From positions 62,001 to 126,000 of the forward strand of contig JAJZPG010000001.1 in assembly GCA_021811235.1 (NCBI GenBank): a stretch of DNA of 64,000 nt, read 5' to 3'. Shown here in pieces: positions 32,720-43,443 of this stretch. A program made the translations under genes and the position numbers. This stretch comes from Pseudomonadota bacterium (GTDB lineage: Bacteria; Pseudomonadota; Gammaproteobacteria; Burkholderiales; Thiobacillaceae). The notes beneath the pieces were generated by a model. The model saw nothing but the letters and a program-made list of their open reading frames with translations. It searched no databases and had not been told where the DNA came from. Positions within the stretch are counted from its first letter, which is position 1. Every line of letters starts with the position of its first letter.

Positions 32720-34756
32720 TCAGACGATCAACGGCACGATCAGGAGCGCGACGATGTTGATGATCTTGATCAGCGGGTTGACCGCCGGGCCGGCGGTGTC
32801 CTTGTAGGGGTCGCCCACGGTGTCGCCGGTGACGGCGGCCTTGTGCGCGTCCGAGCCCTTGCCGCCGTGGTGGCCCTCCTCGATGTACTTCTTGGCGTTG
32901 TCCCACGCGCCGCCGCCGGTGGTCATCGAGATGGCGACGAAGATGCCGGTGACGATGGTACCGAGCAGCACGCCGCCGAGCGCCTTGGGACCGAGAATGA
33001 GGCCGACCAGCACCGGAACCAGCACCGGCAGCAGCGAGGGCACGATCATTTCCTTGATCGCCGCCTTGGTCAGCATGTCGACCGCCTTGGAGTAATCCGG
33101 CTTCGCCTTGCCTTCCATGATGCCGGGGATTTCCTTGAACTGGCGGCGCACTTCCACCACCACCGAACCCGCGGCGCGACCGACCGCCTCCATGCCCATG
33201 GCGCCGAAGAGATACGGCACCATGCCGCCGATGAAGAGGCCGATGATGACCATGTGATCGGACAGGTCGAACAGCGTGACACCGCCGACCCTGGCCTCGA
33301 GCGCGTGGGTGTAGTCGGCGAACAGCACCAGTGCGGCCAGGCCGGCCGAGCCGATGGCGTAGCCCTTGGTGACGGCCTTGGTGGTGTTGCCGACGGCGTC
33401 GAGCGGATCGGTGATGTCGCGGATCGCGCCCGGCAGCTCGGCCATCTCGGCGATGCCGCCGGCGTTGTCGGTGATCGGGCCGTAGGCGTCGAGCGCGACG
33501 ATGATGCCGGTCATCGACAGCATGGCGGTGGCGGCGATGGCGATGCCGTAGAGGCCGGCCAGCGCATACGCGCCCCAGATCGCCAGACACACGGCCAGCA
33601 CCGGCGCCGCGGTGGACTTCATCGACACGCCGAGGCCGGCGATGATGTTGGTGCCGTGGCCGGTGGTCGAGGCCTGCGCGATGTGGCGCACCGGCGCGTA
33701 TTCGGTGGCGGTGTAGTACTCGGTGATGACGACCATGGCGGCGGTGAGCGCGAGGCCGATCAGCGCGGCGTAATACAGGCTCATCGCCGCGATCGTGCTG
33801 CCGTCGCTCATCGTCAGGCCGTCGCCGACCAGCATCGTGGTCACCGGATAGAAGGCGATCAGCGAGAGGCCGCCCGCCACCGCGAGGCCGCGGTAGAGCG
33901 CGTTCATGATCTTGCCGCCTTCGCGCGCCTTGACGAAGAAGGAGCCGATGATGGAGGCGACGATGGAGACCGCGCCGAGCGCCAGCGGATAGATCACCGC
34001 GTCGTCGCCACTGAACATCAGCGCGCCGAGCAGCATGGTGGCGATCAGGGTCACCGCGTAGGTCTCGAACAGGTCGGCCGCCATGCCTGCACAGTCGCCG
34101 ACGTTGTCACCCACGTTGTCGGCGATCACCGCCGGGTTGCGCGGGTCGTCCTCGGGGATGCCGGCTTCGACCTTGCCCACCAGATCGGCGCCGACGTCGG
34201 CGCCTTTGGTGAAGATGCCGCCGCCGAGACGCGCGAAGATGGAGATCAGCGAACCGCCGAAGCCGAGCCCGACCAGCGCGTGGATCGCATCCTTGGGCGC
34301 GTCGCCCATCATGGTCAGCACGGCGTAGTAGCCGGCCACGCCGAGGAGGCCCAGCCCCACCACCAGCATGCCGGTGATGGCACCACCCTTGAAGGCGACG
34401 TTGAGCGCGGCGTTGAGACCGTGCGAGGCAGCCTCGGCGGTGCGCACGTTGGCGCGCACCGAGACGTTCATGCCGATGTAGCCAGCCGCGCCCGAGAGCA
34501 CCGCACCGATCAGGAAGCCGATCGCAGTGTGGCTGCCGAGCGCCATCCACAGCGCGACGAACAGCACCACGCCGACCATGGCGATGGTGGTGTACTGGCG
34601 GTTGAGATACGCCTGCGCGCCCTGCTGCACCGCCAGCGCGATTTCCTGCATGCGCGCATTGCCGGCCGGCTTCTTCAGGATCCAGCCGATCGATACCACG
34701 CCGTACACGAGGGCCAGCACTGCGCTGGCCAGGACCCACATCAACTGCGTCTCCAT
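32720..34756 (-). CDS. hppA: Proton-translocating pyrophosphatase, K+-independent type
   Basis: This is 678 residues with about 16 membrane helices. It hydrolyses PPi and pumps protons. Catalytic acidic motifs are present: [20 protein letters not shown], then [20 protein letters not shown] and the C-terminal [14 protein letters not shown]. The K+-sensitivity site reads GNTTKA, where K+-dependent enzymes have Ala in place of Lys, so this one should be K+-independent. Start at the ATG with AAGGAGG before it; a GTG one codon earlier is less likely. It lies just after the PPi-dependent phosphofructokinase. Confidence 0.95.
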   Translation of the reverse strand: METQLMWVLASAVLALVYGVVSIGWILKKPAGNARMQEIALAVQQGAQAYLNRQYTTIAMVGVVLFVALWMALGSHTAIGFLIGAVLSGAAGYIGMNVSVRANVRTAEAASHGLNAALNVAFKGGAITGMLVVGLGLLGVAGYYAVLTMMGDAPKDAIHALVGLGFGGSLISIFARLGGGIFTKGADVGADLVGKVEAGIPEDDPRNPAVIADNVGDNVGDCAGMAADLFETYAVTLIATMLLGALMFSGDDAVIYPLALGAVSIVASIIGSFFVKAREGGKIMNALYRGLAVAGGLSLIAFYPVTTMLVGDGLTMSDGSTIAAMSLYYAALIGLALTAAMVVITEYYTATEYAPVRHIAQASTTGHGTNIIAGLGVSMKSTAAPVLAVCLAIWGAYALAGLYGIAIAATAMLSMTGIIVALDAYGPITDNAGGIAEMAELPGAIRDITDPLDAVGNTTKAVTKGYAIGSAGLAALVLFADYTHALEARVGGVTLFDLSDHMVIIGLFIGGMVPYLFGAMGMEAVGRAAGSVVVEVRRQFKEIPGIMEGKAKPDYSKAVDMLTKAAIKEMIVPSLLPVLVPVLVGLILGPKALGGVLLGTIVTGIFVAISMTTGGGAWDNAKKYIEEGHHGGKGSDAHKAAVTGDTVGDPYKDTAGPAVNPLIKIINIVALLIVPLIV

Positions 34757-34783
34757 CACTCCTCCTTATCGTTCTTGCTGCAC

Positions 34784-34813
34784 AAAAAACAAAACGGCAG
34801 CTTGCGCTGCCGT
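34784..34813 (-). terminator. Intrinsic terminator between the 71-residue gene and hppA
   Basis: ACGGCAGC-TTGC-GCTGCCGT stem with a T-rich tract (TTTTGTTTTTTG) following on the minus strand. hppA therefore has its own promoter in the gap. Confidence 0.8.
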
Positions 34814-34817
34814 CCCC

Positions 34818-35033
34818 TTACTGCCTGCCTAGCGCCAGCCCGCCCTCGAACCGCGTGCCCGGCTCGAATCCGAAGATCCGGTCGAGCCCGAGTTCCCGGA
34901 TGAGCTGATCGACCGCCGCCTGCCCATGCTCGCGCTGCACTTCGGACAGGATCAGCTTCGCCGAATTGCCGTTGTAGAAGCCGCCAAAGTCCGCCTGCAC
35001 CTTGAGCAGTTGCCGCGCGCGGTCAAGTGTCAT
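34818..35033 (-). CDS. 71-residue protein following PPi-pfk
   Basis: This is a small soluble protein, MTLDRARQLLKVQADFGGFY, with an internal LILSEVQREHGQAAVDQLIR and a compact end (GFEPGTRFEGG). It follows the phosphofructokinase gene by 39 bases and precedes a terminator, so the two form one transcript. Its close location suggests a link to PPi-based sugar metabolism, but no function is recognised. Confidence 0.65.
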   Translation of the reverse strand: MTLDRARQLLKVQADFGGFYNGNSAKLILSEVQREHGQAAVDQLIRELGLDRIFGFEPGTRFEGGLALGRQ

Positions 35034-35072
35034 GGCTCGTTATGTCTCCCTGTTGCCTATCCCCTGTTTCCT

Positions 35073-36329
35073 TTACAGCTTGAACTCGGGCAGTTTCTTC
35101 GCCACCGCCACGTTCTTCAGCGTGACGTACACCGGCAGGCCGTCCTTGTACTTCGGATAGTCCTCGCCCTGGATCAGCGGCGTGAGATACCGCTTGCACT
35201 TGTCGGTGATGCCGAAGCCGTCCTTGCTGATGAAGTCGCGCGGCATGAACTTCTCGACGTTGGCCACTTTCGAGAGCGGCGCCATGCCGATCTTGTACCT
35301 GTAGGGCTTGTCGGACAGGCGGTCGACCGTCGGCATCACCGAATTGTGGCCCTTGATCGCCAGTTCGACGGCCTTCTTGCCGAGTTCGTAGGCCTGCTTG
35401 ACGTCGGTCTTCGAGGCGATGTGGCGCGCGGCGCGCTGCAGGTAGTCGGCGACGGCCCAGTGGAACTTGTGGCCGAGCGCGTCCTTGATCATGTTGGCGA
35501 CCACCGGGGCGGCGCCGCCGAGTTGGGCGTGGCCGAAGGCGTCGCGCGTGCCCTGCTCGGCAAGGAAGGTGCCGTCGGGGTAGTGGCAGCCTTCGGAAAC
35601 GACGACCGTGCAAAAGCCGAATTCCTTGACCTTCTTGTCGACCAGGGCGAGGAACTTCTTCTGGTCGAATTCGATTTCGGGGAACAGGATCACGACCGGA
35701 ATGCCCTGGTCTTCCACCAGGCCGCCGGCGGCGGCGATCCAGCCGGCGTGGCGACCCATCACCTCGATGACGAACACCTTGGTCGAAGTCTTGGCCATCG
35801 AGCGCACGTCGTAGCTCGCTTCCAGCGTCGACACGGCGATGTACTTGGCGACCGAGCCGAAGCCCGGGCAGCAGTCGGTGATCGGCAGGTCGTTGTCGAC
35901 CGTCTTCGGCACGTGGATCGCCTGGATCGGATAGCCCATCTGCTCGGACAGCTGGCTGACCTTGAAGCAGGTGTCGGCCGAATCGCCGCCGCCGTTGTAG
36001 AAGAAGTAGCCGATGTTGTGCGCCTTGAAGACCTCGATCAGGCGCTCGTATTCGCGCTTGTTGGCTTCCAGCGACTTCAGCTTGAAGCGGCACGAGCCGA
36101 ATGCGCCCGACGGCGTGGAGCGCAGCGCGGCGATGGCGGCGGCGGATTCCTTGCTGGTGTCGATCAGGTCTTCGGTGAGCGCGCCGATGATGCCGTTGCG
36201 GCCGGCGTAGACCTTGCCGATGGTGTCCTTGTGCTTGCGCGCGGTTTCGATCACGCCGCAGGCCGACGCGTTGATGACCGCGGTCACGCCGCCGGACTGC
36301 GCGTAGAAGGCGTTCATTTTTTTCGCCAT
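35073..36329 (-). CDS. pfp: Pyrophosphate-dependent 6-phosphofructokinase
   Basis: This is 418 residues, longer than ATP-type enzymes. It has YNGGGDSADTCF at the phosphoryl-donor loop, PKTVDNDLPITD with the catalytic Asp pair, and EVMGRHAGWIAA for sugar-phosphate binding. The donor-loop Asp and the overall length favour the PPi-dependent class. The reaction is reversible and spares ATP. hppA and adk are neighbours, which fits a cell that recycles PPi from biosynthesis. Confidence 0.92.
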   Translation of the reverse strand: MAKKMNAFYAQSGGVTAVINASACGVIETARKHKDTIGKVYAGRNGIIGALTEDLIDTSKESAAAIAALRSTPSGAFGSCRFKLKSLEANKREYERLIEVFKAHNIGYFFYNGGGDSADTCFKVSQLSEQMGYPIQAIHVPKTVDNDLPITDCCPGFGSVAKYIAVSTLEASYDVRSMAKTSTKVFVIEVMGRHAGWIAAAGGLVEDQGIPVVILFPEIEFDQKKFLALVDKKVKEFGFCTVVVSEGCHYPDGTFLAEQGTRDAFGHAQLGGAAPVVANMIKDALGHKFHWAVADYLQRAARHIASKTDVKQAYELGKKAVELAIKGHNSVMPTVDRLSDKPYRYKIGMAPLSKVANVEKFMPRDFISKDGFGITDKCKRYLTPLIQGEDYPKYKDGLPVYVTLKNVAVAKKLPEFKL

Positions 36330-36363
36330 GGTGCTATCTCCTCTTTATTTCTTCGGGTCGTTT

Positions 36364-36395
36364 GCAAAAACAAAAGCCAGCGATGAAGCTGGCTT
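36364..36395 (-). terminator. Terminator after the adk-linked gene
   Basis: AAGCCAGC-GATGAA-GCTGGCTT stem with TTTTGTTTTTGC after it on the minus strand. It separates adk and the 121-residue gene from pfp. Confidence 0.85.
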
Positions 36396-36401
36396 GGAAA
36401 T

Positions 36402-36767
36402 TCAACTGCTGCCGGACGTCTCCCCCTCGGCGAGGCGCTTGGCTTCCTCGTCGGCCTGCATTTTCAGCAAGGTGGTGACGCAGTCGCCGATGTCGTCGTA
36501 TTCCTCGCGCCCGGTGCTGAAACGGTCGCGGATGCGGTAGAAGAACATGCTGCGATAGCGCGAATCGCCGGTCTTCGACAGCACGAAATGACAGCCGTGC
36601 TCGGTCCAGTAGAAGCCCGGGCACAGCGTCAGTTCGCGGTCGTCGATGTGCAGGCGGATTTCGGTTTCGACGTCCTGGATCTCGACTTCCCTGCCGTAGC
36701 GCTCCTTCACCGCGCCGGAGACGATCCAGCGTTCGGTGTCGGTCATCGGAGCGATCTTCGCCGGCAT
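36402..36767 (-). CDS. 121-residue protein cotranscribed with adk
   Basis: This is a soluble protein with beta-rich character (EIQDVETEIRLHIDDRELTL, CPGFYWTEHGCHFVL) and a helical acidic tail. GAGG lies five bases before the ATG. It starts 7 bases after the adk stop, so they share a message, and a terminator follows it. No family was recognised. Confidence 0.65.
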   Translation of the reverse strand: MPAKIAPMTDTERWIVSGAVKERYGREVEIQDVETEIRLHIDDRELTLCPGFYWTEHGCHFVLSKTGDSRYRSMFFYRIRDRFSTGREEYDDIGDCVTTLLKMQADEEAKRLAEGETSGSS

Positions 36768-36774
36768 CGTGTCC

Positions 36775-37440
<666 letters not shown>

Positions 37441-37534
37441 CTAAATTGATATGAATGTCCCAAACCGCGCTAGCCTAAGGCATGCGCCGTTCAAGCAGAA
37501 CTTAAAAAATTTTATTGGCGGATTTAAGAGGCTA

Positions 37535-38344
37535 CTAAGACGCGCCGAACAGGCTGCGAACCCGCGCCAGATCGTCCGGGGTATCCACTCCGGGCGCGGG
37601 TGCCGTGGGGGTGATGCCGAGGCTGATGCGGTAGCCGTGCCACAGGACGCGCAACTGTTCGAGCATTTCGTGGCGTTCCAGCGGCGAAGCGGGAAGACTC
37701 GCGTAGGTGCGCAGGAAGCCCGCACGGTAGGCGTACAGGCCGATGTGCCGCAGCGCGCCGAGCTCGTGCGGCATCGCCTGCTGTGCCCTAAAGGACTCCG
37801 ATCCACTATGGGCTAAAGCCCATGTGGAATCGTATGCGGCGAACGCATCGCGCGGCCACGGGATCGGCGCGCGGCTGAAATACAGCGCGTAGCCGGCCTC
37901 GTCGGCGACGACCTTGACGACGTTGGGATTGACGAAGTCGGCGTGGTCGTGGATCGGGTGCGCCAGCGTCGCCATCACCGCATCCTCATGCAACACCAGC
38001 TGGCGCGCGGCTTCGCGGATCAGCGCGGGATCGATCAGCGGTTCGTCGCCCTGCACGTTGACCACCAGGGCGTCGTCCGGCCAGCCCAGGGTTTCGGCGA
38101 CCTCGACCAGGCGCTCGGTGCCGGACTGGTGCGCCGGCGAGGTCATCAGCGCCTGGTGGCCGGCCGCCTCGACCGCCTGCTGCACGCGGGCATCGTCGGT
38201 GGCGACCACCACCGTGTCGGCACCGGCCTGCAGGGCGCGCTCGAGCACGCGCAGCACCATCGGCTTGCCGCCGATGTCGGCCAGCGGCTTGCCCGGCAGG
38301 CGGCTCGATGCATAGCGCGCGGGGATCACGACGCGAAAATGCAT
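37535..38344 (-). CDS. kdsB: 3-deoxy-manno-octulosonate cytidylyltransferase, with in-frame insertion
   Basis: This is 269 residues. Signature [20 protein letters not shown] and [12 protein letters not shown] are intact, and the C-terminal [12 protein letters not shown] is normal. KdsB activates KDO for LPS core. Between DAFAAYD and [15 protein letters not shown], where E. coli KdsB has about 15 residues, this protein has [20 protein letters not shown]. That stretch is encoded by a palindromic DNA element. The frame is kept, so the enzyme is probably still active. Confidence 0.94.
   Translation of the reverse strand: MHFRVVIPARYASSRLPGKPLADIGGKPMVLRVLERALQAGADTVVVATDDARVQQAVEAAGHQALMTSPAHQSGTERLVEVAETLGWPDDALVVNVQGDEPLIDPALIREAARQLVLHEDAVMATLAHPIHDHADFVNPNVVKVVADEAGYALYFSRAPIPWPRDAFAAYDSTWALAHSGSESFRAQQAMPHELGALRHIGLYAYRAGFLRTYASLPASPLERHEMLEQLRVLWHGYRISLGITPTAPAPGVDTPDDLARVRSLFGAS
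37785..37835. repeat. Palindromic element inserted in kdsB
   Basis: The core is CGATCCAC-TATGGGCT-AA-AGCCCAT-GTGGAATCG, a near-perfect inverted repeat with GGGCTAAAGCCC at its centre. It lies inside the coding sequence and adds residues without breaking the frame. Confidence 0.7.
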
Positions 38345-38350
38345 GGCGAC

Positions 38351-38539
38351 TCAGCTCTTGCCGTGGATTTCGTCGGGGCTCAGCGTGCGCGCCTCTTCCG
38401 GCAGCATCACCGGGATGTCGTCGCGGATGGGATAGGCGATGCGGCAGGCTTTGCACACCAGTTCGTGCGCGGGTTTCTTCCACTCGAGCGGTCCCTTGCA
38501 GACGGGACAGACGAGGATTTCAAGTAGCTTCGGGTTCAT
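38351..38539 (-). CDS. Trm112-family zinc protein
   Basis: This is 62 residues. [20 protein letters not shown] has the first CPxC, and [19 protein letters not shown] the second Cys pair and the family ending. Bacterial homologues (YcaR) lie between lpxK and kdsB. The start overlaps the end of the GGDEF gene by 20 bases. The function in bacteria is not settled. Confidence 0.9.
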   Translation of the reverse strand: MNPKLLEILVCPVCKGPLEWKKPAHELVCKACRIAYPIRDDIPVMLPEEARTLSPDEIHGKS

Positions 38540-39635
38540 TGACGAGGGTCCTGTAATGCAGCGGCGCATCGGCCGATTCCGGCTGCTGCGACTTGCTCTG
38601 GTAAAGGTGGATGTCGGCGACCGACAGCAGCGTCATCAGGTCGTGGCCGTCGCGCGGCGCCTGGGCCACGCCGAGGCTCACCGCCATCGGCAGGCCGTTG
38701 CTGTTGCTCCACGCCTGGGTGCGCGACTCGATGCGCTCGTATATCTGGCGCATGGACGCGTCGTCGCGCTGCGGCAGGATGGCGACGAATTCGTCGCCGC
38801 CCCAGCGGCCGCACACGCCCATCTCGGCCGAATCGTTGAAGATCTGCGCGAACTCGGCCAGCACGCGGTCGCCCACGCCATGGCCGTATTGATCGTTGAC
38901 CGCCTTGAACTGGTTGAGGTCGGCAAACAGGACGGTGGCCGGGTTGCCCTCGTTCGCCTTGTCGAACAGGTTCTCCGCGGCAGCCAGCAGGCCGTGGCGG
39001 TTGAGCAGGCCGGTCAGTGCGTCGAAGCGGCTGCGGTAGTCGAGCTGGCTGCGCTGTTCCTCGATGCGCCCCATCAGGATGTAGGCGTAGAGCGCGAGGG
39101 TGATCCAGAACACGCCGAAGAAGACGTCGCCGGCGCTGACCACGAACCCGCCCAGGCGATAGCGGAAGGCGAAGGCGATCGCCATGCCGAGGAAGGCGCC
39201 GCCGAGCACTTCGGCGAACAGGCGCATGCCGTAGCGCATGCCGTTGCCGAGCAGCACCATGAGGAAGGCCAGCGCCGACGGCGGGATCGGGTTGGGGTCG
39301 TGGATCACGCACAGGGTGACGAGCATGAGGTCGGCGCTCATGGCGCTGCGGATTTTCAGCAGGGTGACGTTCTGCAGGGCCAGCCGGAAGAACCAGCTGT
39401 TGAGGAAGAAATAGAAGCCCAGGACGATCAGCAGCTGCTCGATGCTGAGCAGCCCCGGAAGCACGTTTTCCAGGGTGGAGAAATAGATGACCGCCAGCGA
39501 AAAGAACAGGTAGCGGGTGAAGAACTGGGTGACGATCTCGGAACGGTCGGGCATCCAGAATCCGGTTTCCTCGCCTTCGGCTTTCCAGCGGCAGGGGTGA
39601 CGGCGCTCGCCCCAGTCAGAATAATGCATTCCCAT
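38520..39635 (-). CDS. Membrane-bound diguanylate cyclase
   Basis: This is 371 residues. About six N-terminal membrane helices (roughly residues 40-205) lead to a GGDEF domain with intact [14 protein letters not shown], preceded by [13 protein letters not shown] and [20 protein letters not shown]. It should make cyclic di-GMP. The C-terminal end continues into the start of trm112. The sensory input is unknown. The gene lies inside an otherwise conserved LPS operon. Confidence 0.92.
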   Translation of the reverse strand: MGMHYSDWGERRHPCRWKAEGEETGFWMPDRSEIVTQFFTRYLFFSLAVIYFSTLENVLPGLLSIEQLLIVLGFYFFLNSWFFRLALQNVTLLKIRSAMSADLMLVTLCVIHDPNPIPPSALAFLMVLLGNGMRYGMRLFAEVLGGAFLGMAIAFAFRYRLGGFVVSAGDVFFGVFWITLALYAYILMGRIEEQRSQLDYRSRFDALTGLLNRHGLLAAAENLFDKANEGNPATVLFADLNQFKAVNDQYGHGVGDRVLAEFAQIFNDSAEMGVCGRWGGDEFVAILPQRDDASMRQIYERIESRTQAWSNSNGLPMAVSLGVAQAPRDGHDLMTLLSVADIHLYQSKSQQPESADAPLHYRTLVNEPEAT

Positions 39636-39673
39636 CTGTCTCTCCCTCGGTGCGCACGCGCGGCGTGTTGTCG

Positions 39674-40663
39674 TTATGCCTTGAGGCGTGCATCCAGCCA
39701 GTCGGTGAATCCTGCTTCGGGGGCGACGTCCAGTTCGACCGCCCACCATCCCTCTCCTGCGAAGGGAAGGCATTTTACCGCGTCTTTCTCGGTCATCAGC
39801 ACGGCACCGTCGACGGGCAGGTCCTGCGGCAAAAAGACGTGGTGGTCGGGAAAGGCGCGCGGCGCGAAGCGCAGGCCGTGCGCGGCCAGCATGTCGAAGA
39901 ACCCCTGCGGGCGGCCGATGCCGGTGGCGGCCAGCCAGTCGCGCGGCGGCAGGTCTGCGAGCGGGATTCTGTCCTGCGGCGCGCGCAGGCGGTAGGCGCG
40001 CCCCGCAGCATAATCGACGCGCCAGCTCGTGCCCGGCAGATCGCGGCGCGGCGGCGTGCTGCCGCGCACCACCTGGACGACCGCATCGACGCCGGCGAGG
40101 CGGCTGCGCGGTTCGCGCAGCGGCCCGGCCGGCAACGGCCAGCCGTTGCCGAGACCGCCCGCCGCATCGACCACTGCGATCTCGATGTCGCGCCGCAGGC
40201 GGTAATGCTGCATCCCGTCGTCGGCGACGATGACGTCGACGGCGGGATGCAGCGCCCTGAGGGTGCGTGCCGCCGCCACCCGGTCGCGCCCGACCACCAC
40301 CGGTGCGCCGGTCTTGTGGCGGATCAGCGCGGGCTCGTCGCCTGCCACCGCCGCAGGCGTGTCGGGCTGCACGTCGACGCAGCCTCGCGCGCTGCCGCCG
40401 TAACCGCGGCTGACTACGCCCGGATTCAAGCCCCGTGCGCGCAGGTGGTCCACCAGCCAGATCACCAGCGGTGTCTTGCCGCTGCCGCCGGCGGTGAGAT
40501 TGCCGACCACGATCACCGGCACGTCGACCGCGAACGAGCGCAGCCAGCCGCGCCGGTAGGCCAGGCGGCGCAGGCCGGACACGGCGGCGAACAGCAGGGA
40601 GAAAGGCAGGAGCAACACCGTGAGCACGCCGGTGCGCGCCCACAGATGCTGGATGGAAAACAT
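39674..40663 (-). CDS. lpxK: Tetraacyldisaccharide 4'-kinase
   Basis: This is 329 residues from the ATG at 40663; a GTG three codons earlier is an alternative. A membrane-near N-terminal helix is followed by VGNLTAGGSGKTPLVIWLVD (P-loop), VVSRGYGGSARG, IVADDGMQHYRLRRD and MTEKDAVKC. It phosphorylates lipid A precursor in the inner membrane. It follows exbD by 12 bases. Confidence 0.95.
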   Translation of the reverse strand: MFSIQHLWARTGVLTVLLLPFSLLFAAVSGLRRLAYRRGWLRSFAVDVPVIVVGNLTAGGSGKTPLVIWLVDHLRARGLNPGVVSRGYGGSARGCVDVQPDTPAAVAGDEPALIRHKTGAPVVVGRDRVAAARTLRALHPAVDVIVADDGMQHYRLRRDIEIAVVDAAGGLGNGWPLPAGPLREPRSRLAGVDAVVQVVRGSTPPRRDLPGTSWRVDYAAGRAYRLRAPQDRIPLADLPPRDWLAATGIGRPQGFFDMLAAHGLRFAPRAFPDHHVFLPQDLPVDGAVLMTEKDAVKCLPFAGEGWWAVELDVAPEAGFTDWLDARLKA

Positions 40664-40675
40664 GGAGGCCACCCC

Positions 40676-41092
40676 TTACGGGGCGGTTTGCGTGGCGAAG
40701 GTAATGCGCGACAGGCCGACCCGGCGCGCCGCTTCCATCACGTTCACCACCGACTGGTGCGCAGCACGCGCATCGGCATTGATGACCACGACCGGGTCGG
40801 TCTGGTTGGCGGCGGCCTTCTGCAGCACGGCGGCCAGTTCATCGACCGACACCTCGCCGACCGCCGTGTTGTCGATCTGGTAGCGGCCGTTCTCGGCCAC
40901 CGCCACCTCGATCTGCTTGGGCTGGGTCGGCGTCTGTTCGGCGCTGCTGGTGGGCAGGTTGATCTTGAGTTCGGCGAAGCGCGCGTAGGTGGTCGTCACC
41001 GCGAGGAAGATCACGATGACGAGCAGGATGTCGATGAACGGAATCAGGTTGATTTCCGGATAGTCTTCGCGGCGACCGCGTCGAAAATTCAT
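40676..41092 (-). CDS. exbD: ExbD/TolR-family proton-channel protein
   Basis: This is 138 residues. One membrane helix (FIDILLVIVIFLAVTTTYA) carries the proton-binding Asp in INLIPFIDILL. A periplasmic domain follows (KINLPTSSAEQTP to RITFATQTAP). With the MotA/TolQ/ExbB partner upstream it forms the motor for TonB or Tol. Confidence 0.93.
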   Translation of the reverse strand: MNFRRGRREDYPEINLIPFIDILLVIVIFLAVTTTYARFAELKINLPTSSAEQTPTQPKQIEVAVAENGRYQIDNTAVGEVSVDELAAVLQKAAANQTDPVVVINADARAAHQSVVNVMEAARRVGLSRITFATQTAP

Positions 41093-41105
41093 GGAGTGGG
41101 GCCTC

Positions 41106-41711
41106 TCACTTGCGGTCGCCGTGGACGATCTCCACCAGCTTGATCGCCTGCTGCTCCATGTCGACCACCAGCGATTCCACCTTGGCGCGGAAATAGCGGT
41201 AGAAGATCATCGCCGGGATCGCCACGATCAGGCCGAACGCGGTGTTGTAGAGCGCGATCGAGATGCCGTGCGCCAGCTGGCCGGGATTGGTGCCGCCGCC
41301 GGTCTGCGCGCCGAAGATCTCGATCATGCCGATGACCGTGCCCAAAAGACCGAGCAGCGGCGCCATGCTGGCGATGGTGCCGAGCGAGGTGAGGAAGCGG
41401 TCGAGGTCGTGGGTGACGGCGCGGCCGGACTCCTCGATCGACTCCTTCATCACTTCGCGCGAATTGTGGGCGTTTCTCAGCGCGGTCGCGAACACCCGTC
41501 CCAGCGGCGAGTTGTCGGCGAGATGCGCGACGAATTCCTGCGTCACGCCGCGTTCCTGATAGACCTTGATCGTCTCCAGCAGCAGGCCGGCGGGCGCCAC
41601 TTCCTGGGTACGCAAACTGTAGGCACGCTCGATGATGATGGCCACGGCGACAACCGACGCCAGAATCAGCGGCCAGACCGGCCAACCGGCCGCCTCGATG
41701 ATGGCAAGCAC
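41106..41711 (-). CDS. exbB: ExbB/TolQ-family motor protein
   Basis: This is 201 residues, taking the GTG at 41711, which has GGAG eight bases before and opens MLAIIEAAGWPVWPLILASV; a TTG 21 codons earlier is possible. Three membrane helices and the family block LGTIASMAPLLGLLGTVIG are clear. It pairs with exbD just downstream. A 340-base gap on the far side separates it from divergent xseA. Confidence 0.92.
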   Translation of the reverse strand: MLAIIEAAGWPVWPLILASVVAVAIIIERAYSLRTQEVAPAGLLLETIKVYQERGVTQEFVAHLADNSPLGRVFATALRNAHNSREVMKESIEESGRAVTHDLDRFLTSLGTIASMAPLLGLLGTVIGMIEIFGAQTGGGTNPGQLAHGISIALYNTAFGLIVAIPAMIFYRYFRAKVESLVVDMEQQAIKLVEIVHGDRK

Positions 41712-42051
41712 TGGATACGACTCCACGATGAAAACACCAGGCGAAATGTAGCGCCCGCGTGCGGGTTTCGGCAAGCACTCATTGTTGCGACGGCCATTCT
41801 GGCGGGGGCGGACGAGTTCTCCACAATTGGTGTGGATAAGTCTGTGAGAAACGTCGTGCTGGAGTCCCTAACTGCCCGCCCGCAAAGGAAAATAGCTCAC
41901 GGCACAAAAAGTAACCAACAGGCTTAATCGTTTATTTTCAATAAGTTATAAAAACACTTTGAGCGTCAATAGATTTTGGGAATTTATTTTATGAAGATTT
42001 GAAGACTGTGCATGAAGCGTGCCGGGTGCGAACCCGCTATGCTCCGCCTCC
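41712..42051. other. AT-rich divergent intergenic region with a DnaA-type box
   Basis: It contains TTATCCACA in reverse (41831-41839) inside TCCACA-ATTGG-TGTGGA, then an AT-rich stretch (41930-42000) unusual for this GC-rich DNA. Next to xseA a TATGCT hexamer (42038-42043) lies eight bases before the ATG with no ribosome site, so the xseA message may be leaderless. No gene is seen in this region. Confidence 0.5.
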
Positions 42052-43404
42052 ATGGACTGGATCGACGACGCCCCCGCCCCGCCCGAACTGCCCGTGCTCA
42101 CCGTCAGCGAACTCAATCGCATGGCGCGCCGTGCGCTGGAAGCGCAGCTGCCGCTGCTGTGGGTGGAAGGCGAAATCTCCAATTTCACCCGCGCCGCATC
42201 GGGCCATTGGTATTTTTCTCTCAAGGACGCGAACGCGCAGGTACGCTGCGTGATGTTCCGAGGCCGCAACCAGTACGCCGACTTCACCCCGGCCAACGGC
42301 GACCATGTCGAGATCCGCGCCCTGCCCTCGCTGTACGAAGCGCGCGGCGAATTCCAGCTGGGCGCCGAGCAGATCCGTCGCGCCGGCTCCGGGCGCCTGT
42401 ACGAGGCCTTCCTCAGGCTGAAGGCCAAGCTGGAAGCCGACGGCCTGTTCGACCCGGCGAGGAAGCGCGCGCTGCCGCGTTTCCCGCGCTGCCTTGGCGT
42501 CGTCACCTCGCCCCAGGCCGCCGCGCTGCACGACGTGCTGACCGCGCTGGCGCGCCGCATGCCGGGCCTGCCGGTGATCGTCTATCCCACCCCGGTGCAG
42601 GGCACCGGCGCCGGCGCACAGATCGCCGCTGCGATCCGCATCGCCGGCGTGCGCGCCGAGTGCGACGTGCTGCTGGTGTGCCGCGGCGGCGGTTCGCTGG
42701 AAGACCTGTGGGCGTTCAACGACGAGGCGGTGGCACGCGCGATCGCGGCCAGCCCCATCCCGGTGGTGAGCGGCGTCGGTCACGAAACCGATTTCACCCT
42801 GGCCGACTTCGCCGCCGACCTGCGCGCACCGACGCCGACGGCGGCGGCCGAACTCGCCAGTCCGCTGGGACAGGAACTGCTGCTGCAACTCGAGCGCCAC
42901 GCGCGCCAGCTGCAGCACCACCTGATGCGCAAGCAGCAGACCGAGATGCAGCGGCTGGATTATCTGGCGCGGCGGCTGGTGCACCCGGCCGAGCAGCTGC
43001 GCCGCCAGCAGCTCGGCCTGGACCAGCTGTCGCAGCGCCTCGGCAGCGCCGTCCGCGGCCGCCTGACGCGCGAGCAGTTGCACGTCGCCCGGCTGAGCCA
43101 GCGGCTGGTGACGCCGCGCCACCTCATCCAGCGCGAACAGCAGCGCCTGGCGGCACTGGACAGCCGTTCCCGGCGTGCCGTGCAGGGCGGCTTCGCACAG
43201 CGCCAGCTGACGCTGGCGCGCCTTGCCAGCAGCCTCGCCCATCTCAATCCGGAAGGCGTGCTGGCGCGCGGCTACAGCATCGTGCAACTGGACAACGGCA
43301 CGGTGGTGCAGGACGCCGCATCGCTCAATGCGGGCGACCCGATCGGCATCCGCTTCCACCGCGGGCGCGCGCGCGCCAAGGTCGAGTCGACGAGCGAGGA
43401 GTAG
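42052..43404 (+). CDS. xseA: Exodeoxyribonuclease VII large subunit
   Basis: This is 450 residues. An N-terminal OB fold ([38 protein letters not shown]) is followed by the nuclease core with [32 protein letters not shown] and [14 protein letters not shown] long coiled-coil region then leads to the C-terminal [10 protein letters not shown]. XseA with XseB degrades single-stranded DNA. Confidence 0.96.
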   Translation: MDWIDDAPAPPELPVLTVSELNRMARRALEAQLPLLWVEGEISNFTRAASGHWYFSLKDANAQVRCVMFRGRNQYADFTPANGDHVEIRALPSLYEARGEFQLGAEQIRRAGSGRLYEAFLRLKAKLEADGLFDPARKRALPRFPRCLGVVTSPQAAALHDVLTALARRMPGLPVIVYPTPVQGTGAGAQIAAAIRIAGVRAECDVLLVCRGGGSLEDLWAFNDEAVARAIAASPIPVVSGVGHETDFTLADFAADLRAPTPTAAAELASPLGQELLLQLERHARQLQHHLMRKQQTEMQRLDYLARRLVHPAEQLRRQQLGLDQLSQRLGSAVRGRLTREQLHVARLSQRLVTPRHLIQREQQRLAALDSRSRRAVQGGFAQRQLTLARLASSLAHLNPEGVLARGYSIVQLDNGTVVQDAASLNAGDPIGIRFHRGRARAKVESTSEE

Positions 43405-43443
43405 GGCTTGAATTCGTCATTCCGGCGAATGGATCAGTGTGCC

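Noticed and set aside
32843-34903. A long open frame on the plus strand (686 codons) opposite hppA
   Set aside because: It is a mirror of the hppA codons in GC-rich DNA: His/Arg/Asp-rich, no family, no ribosome site.
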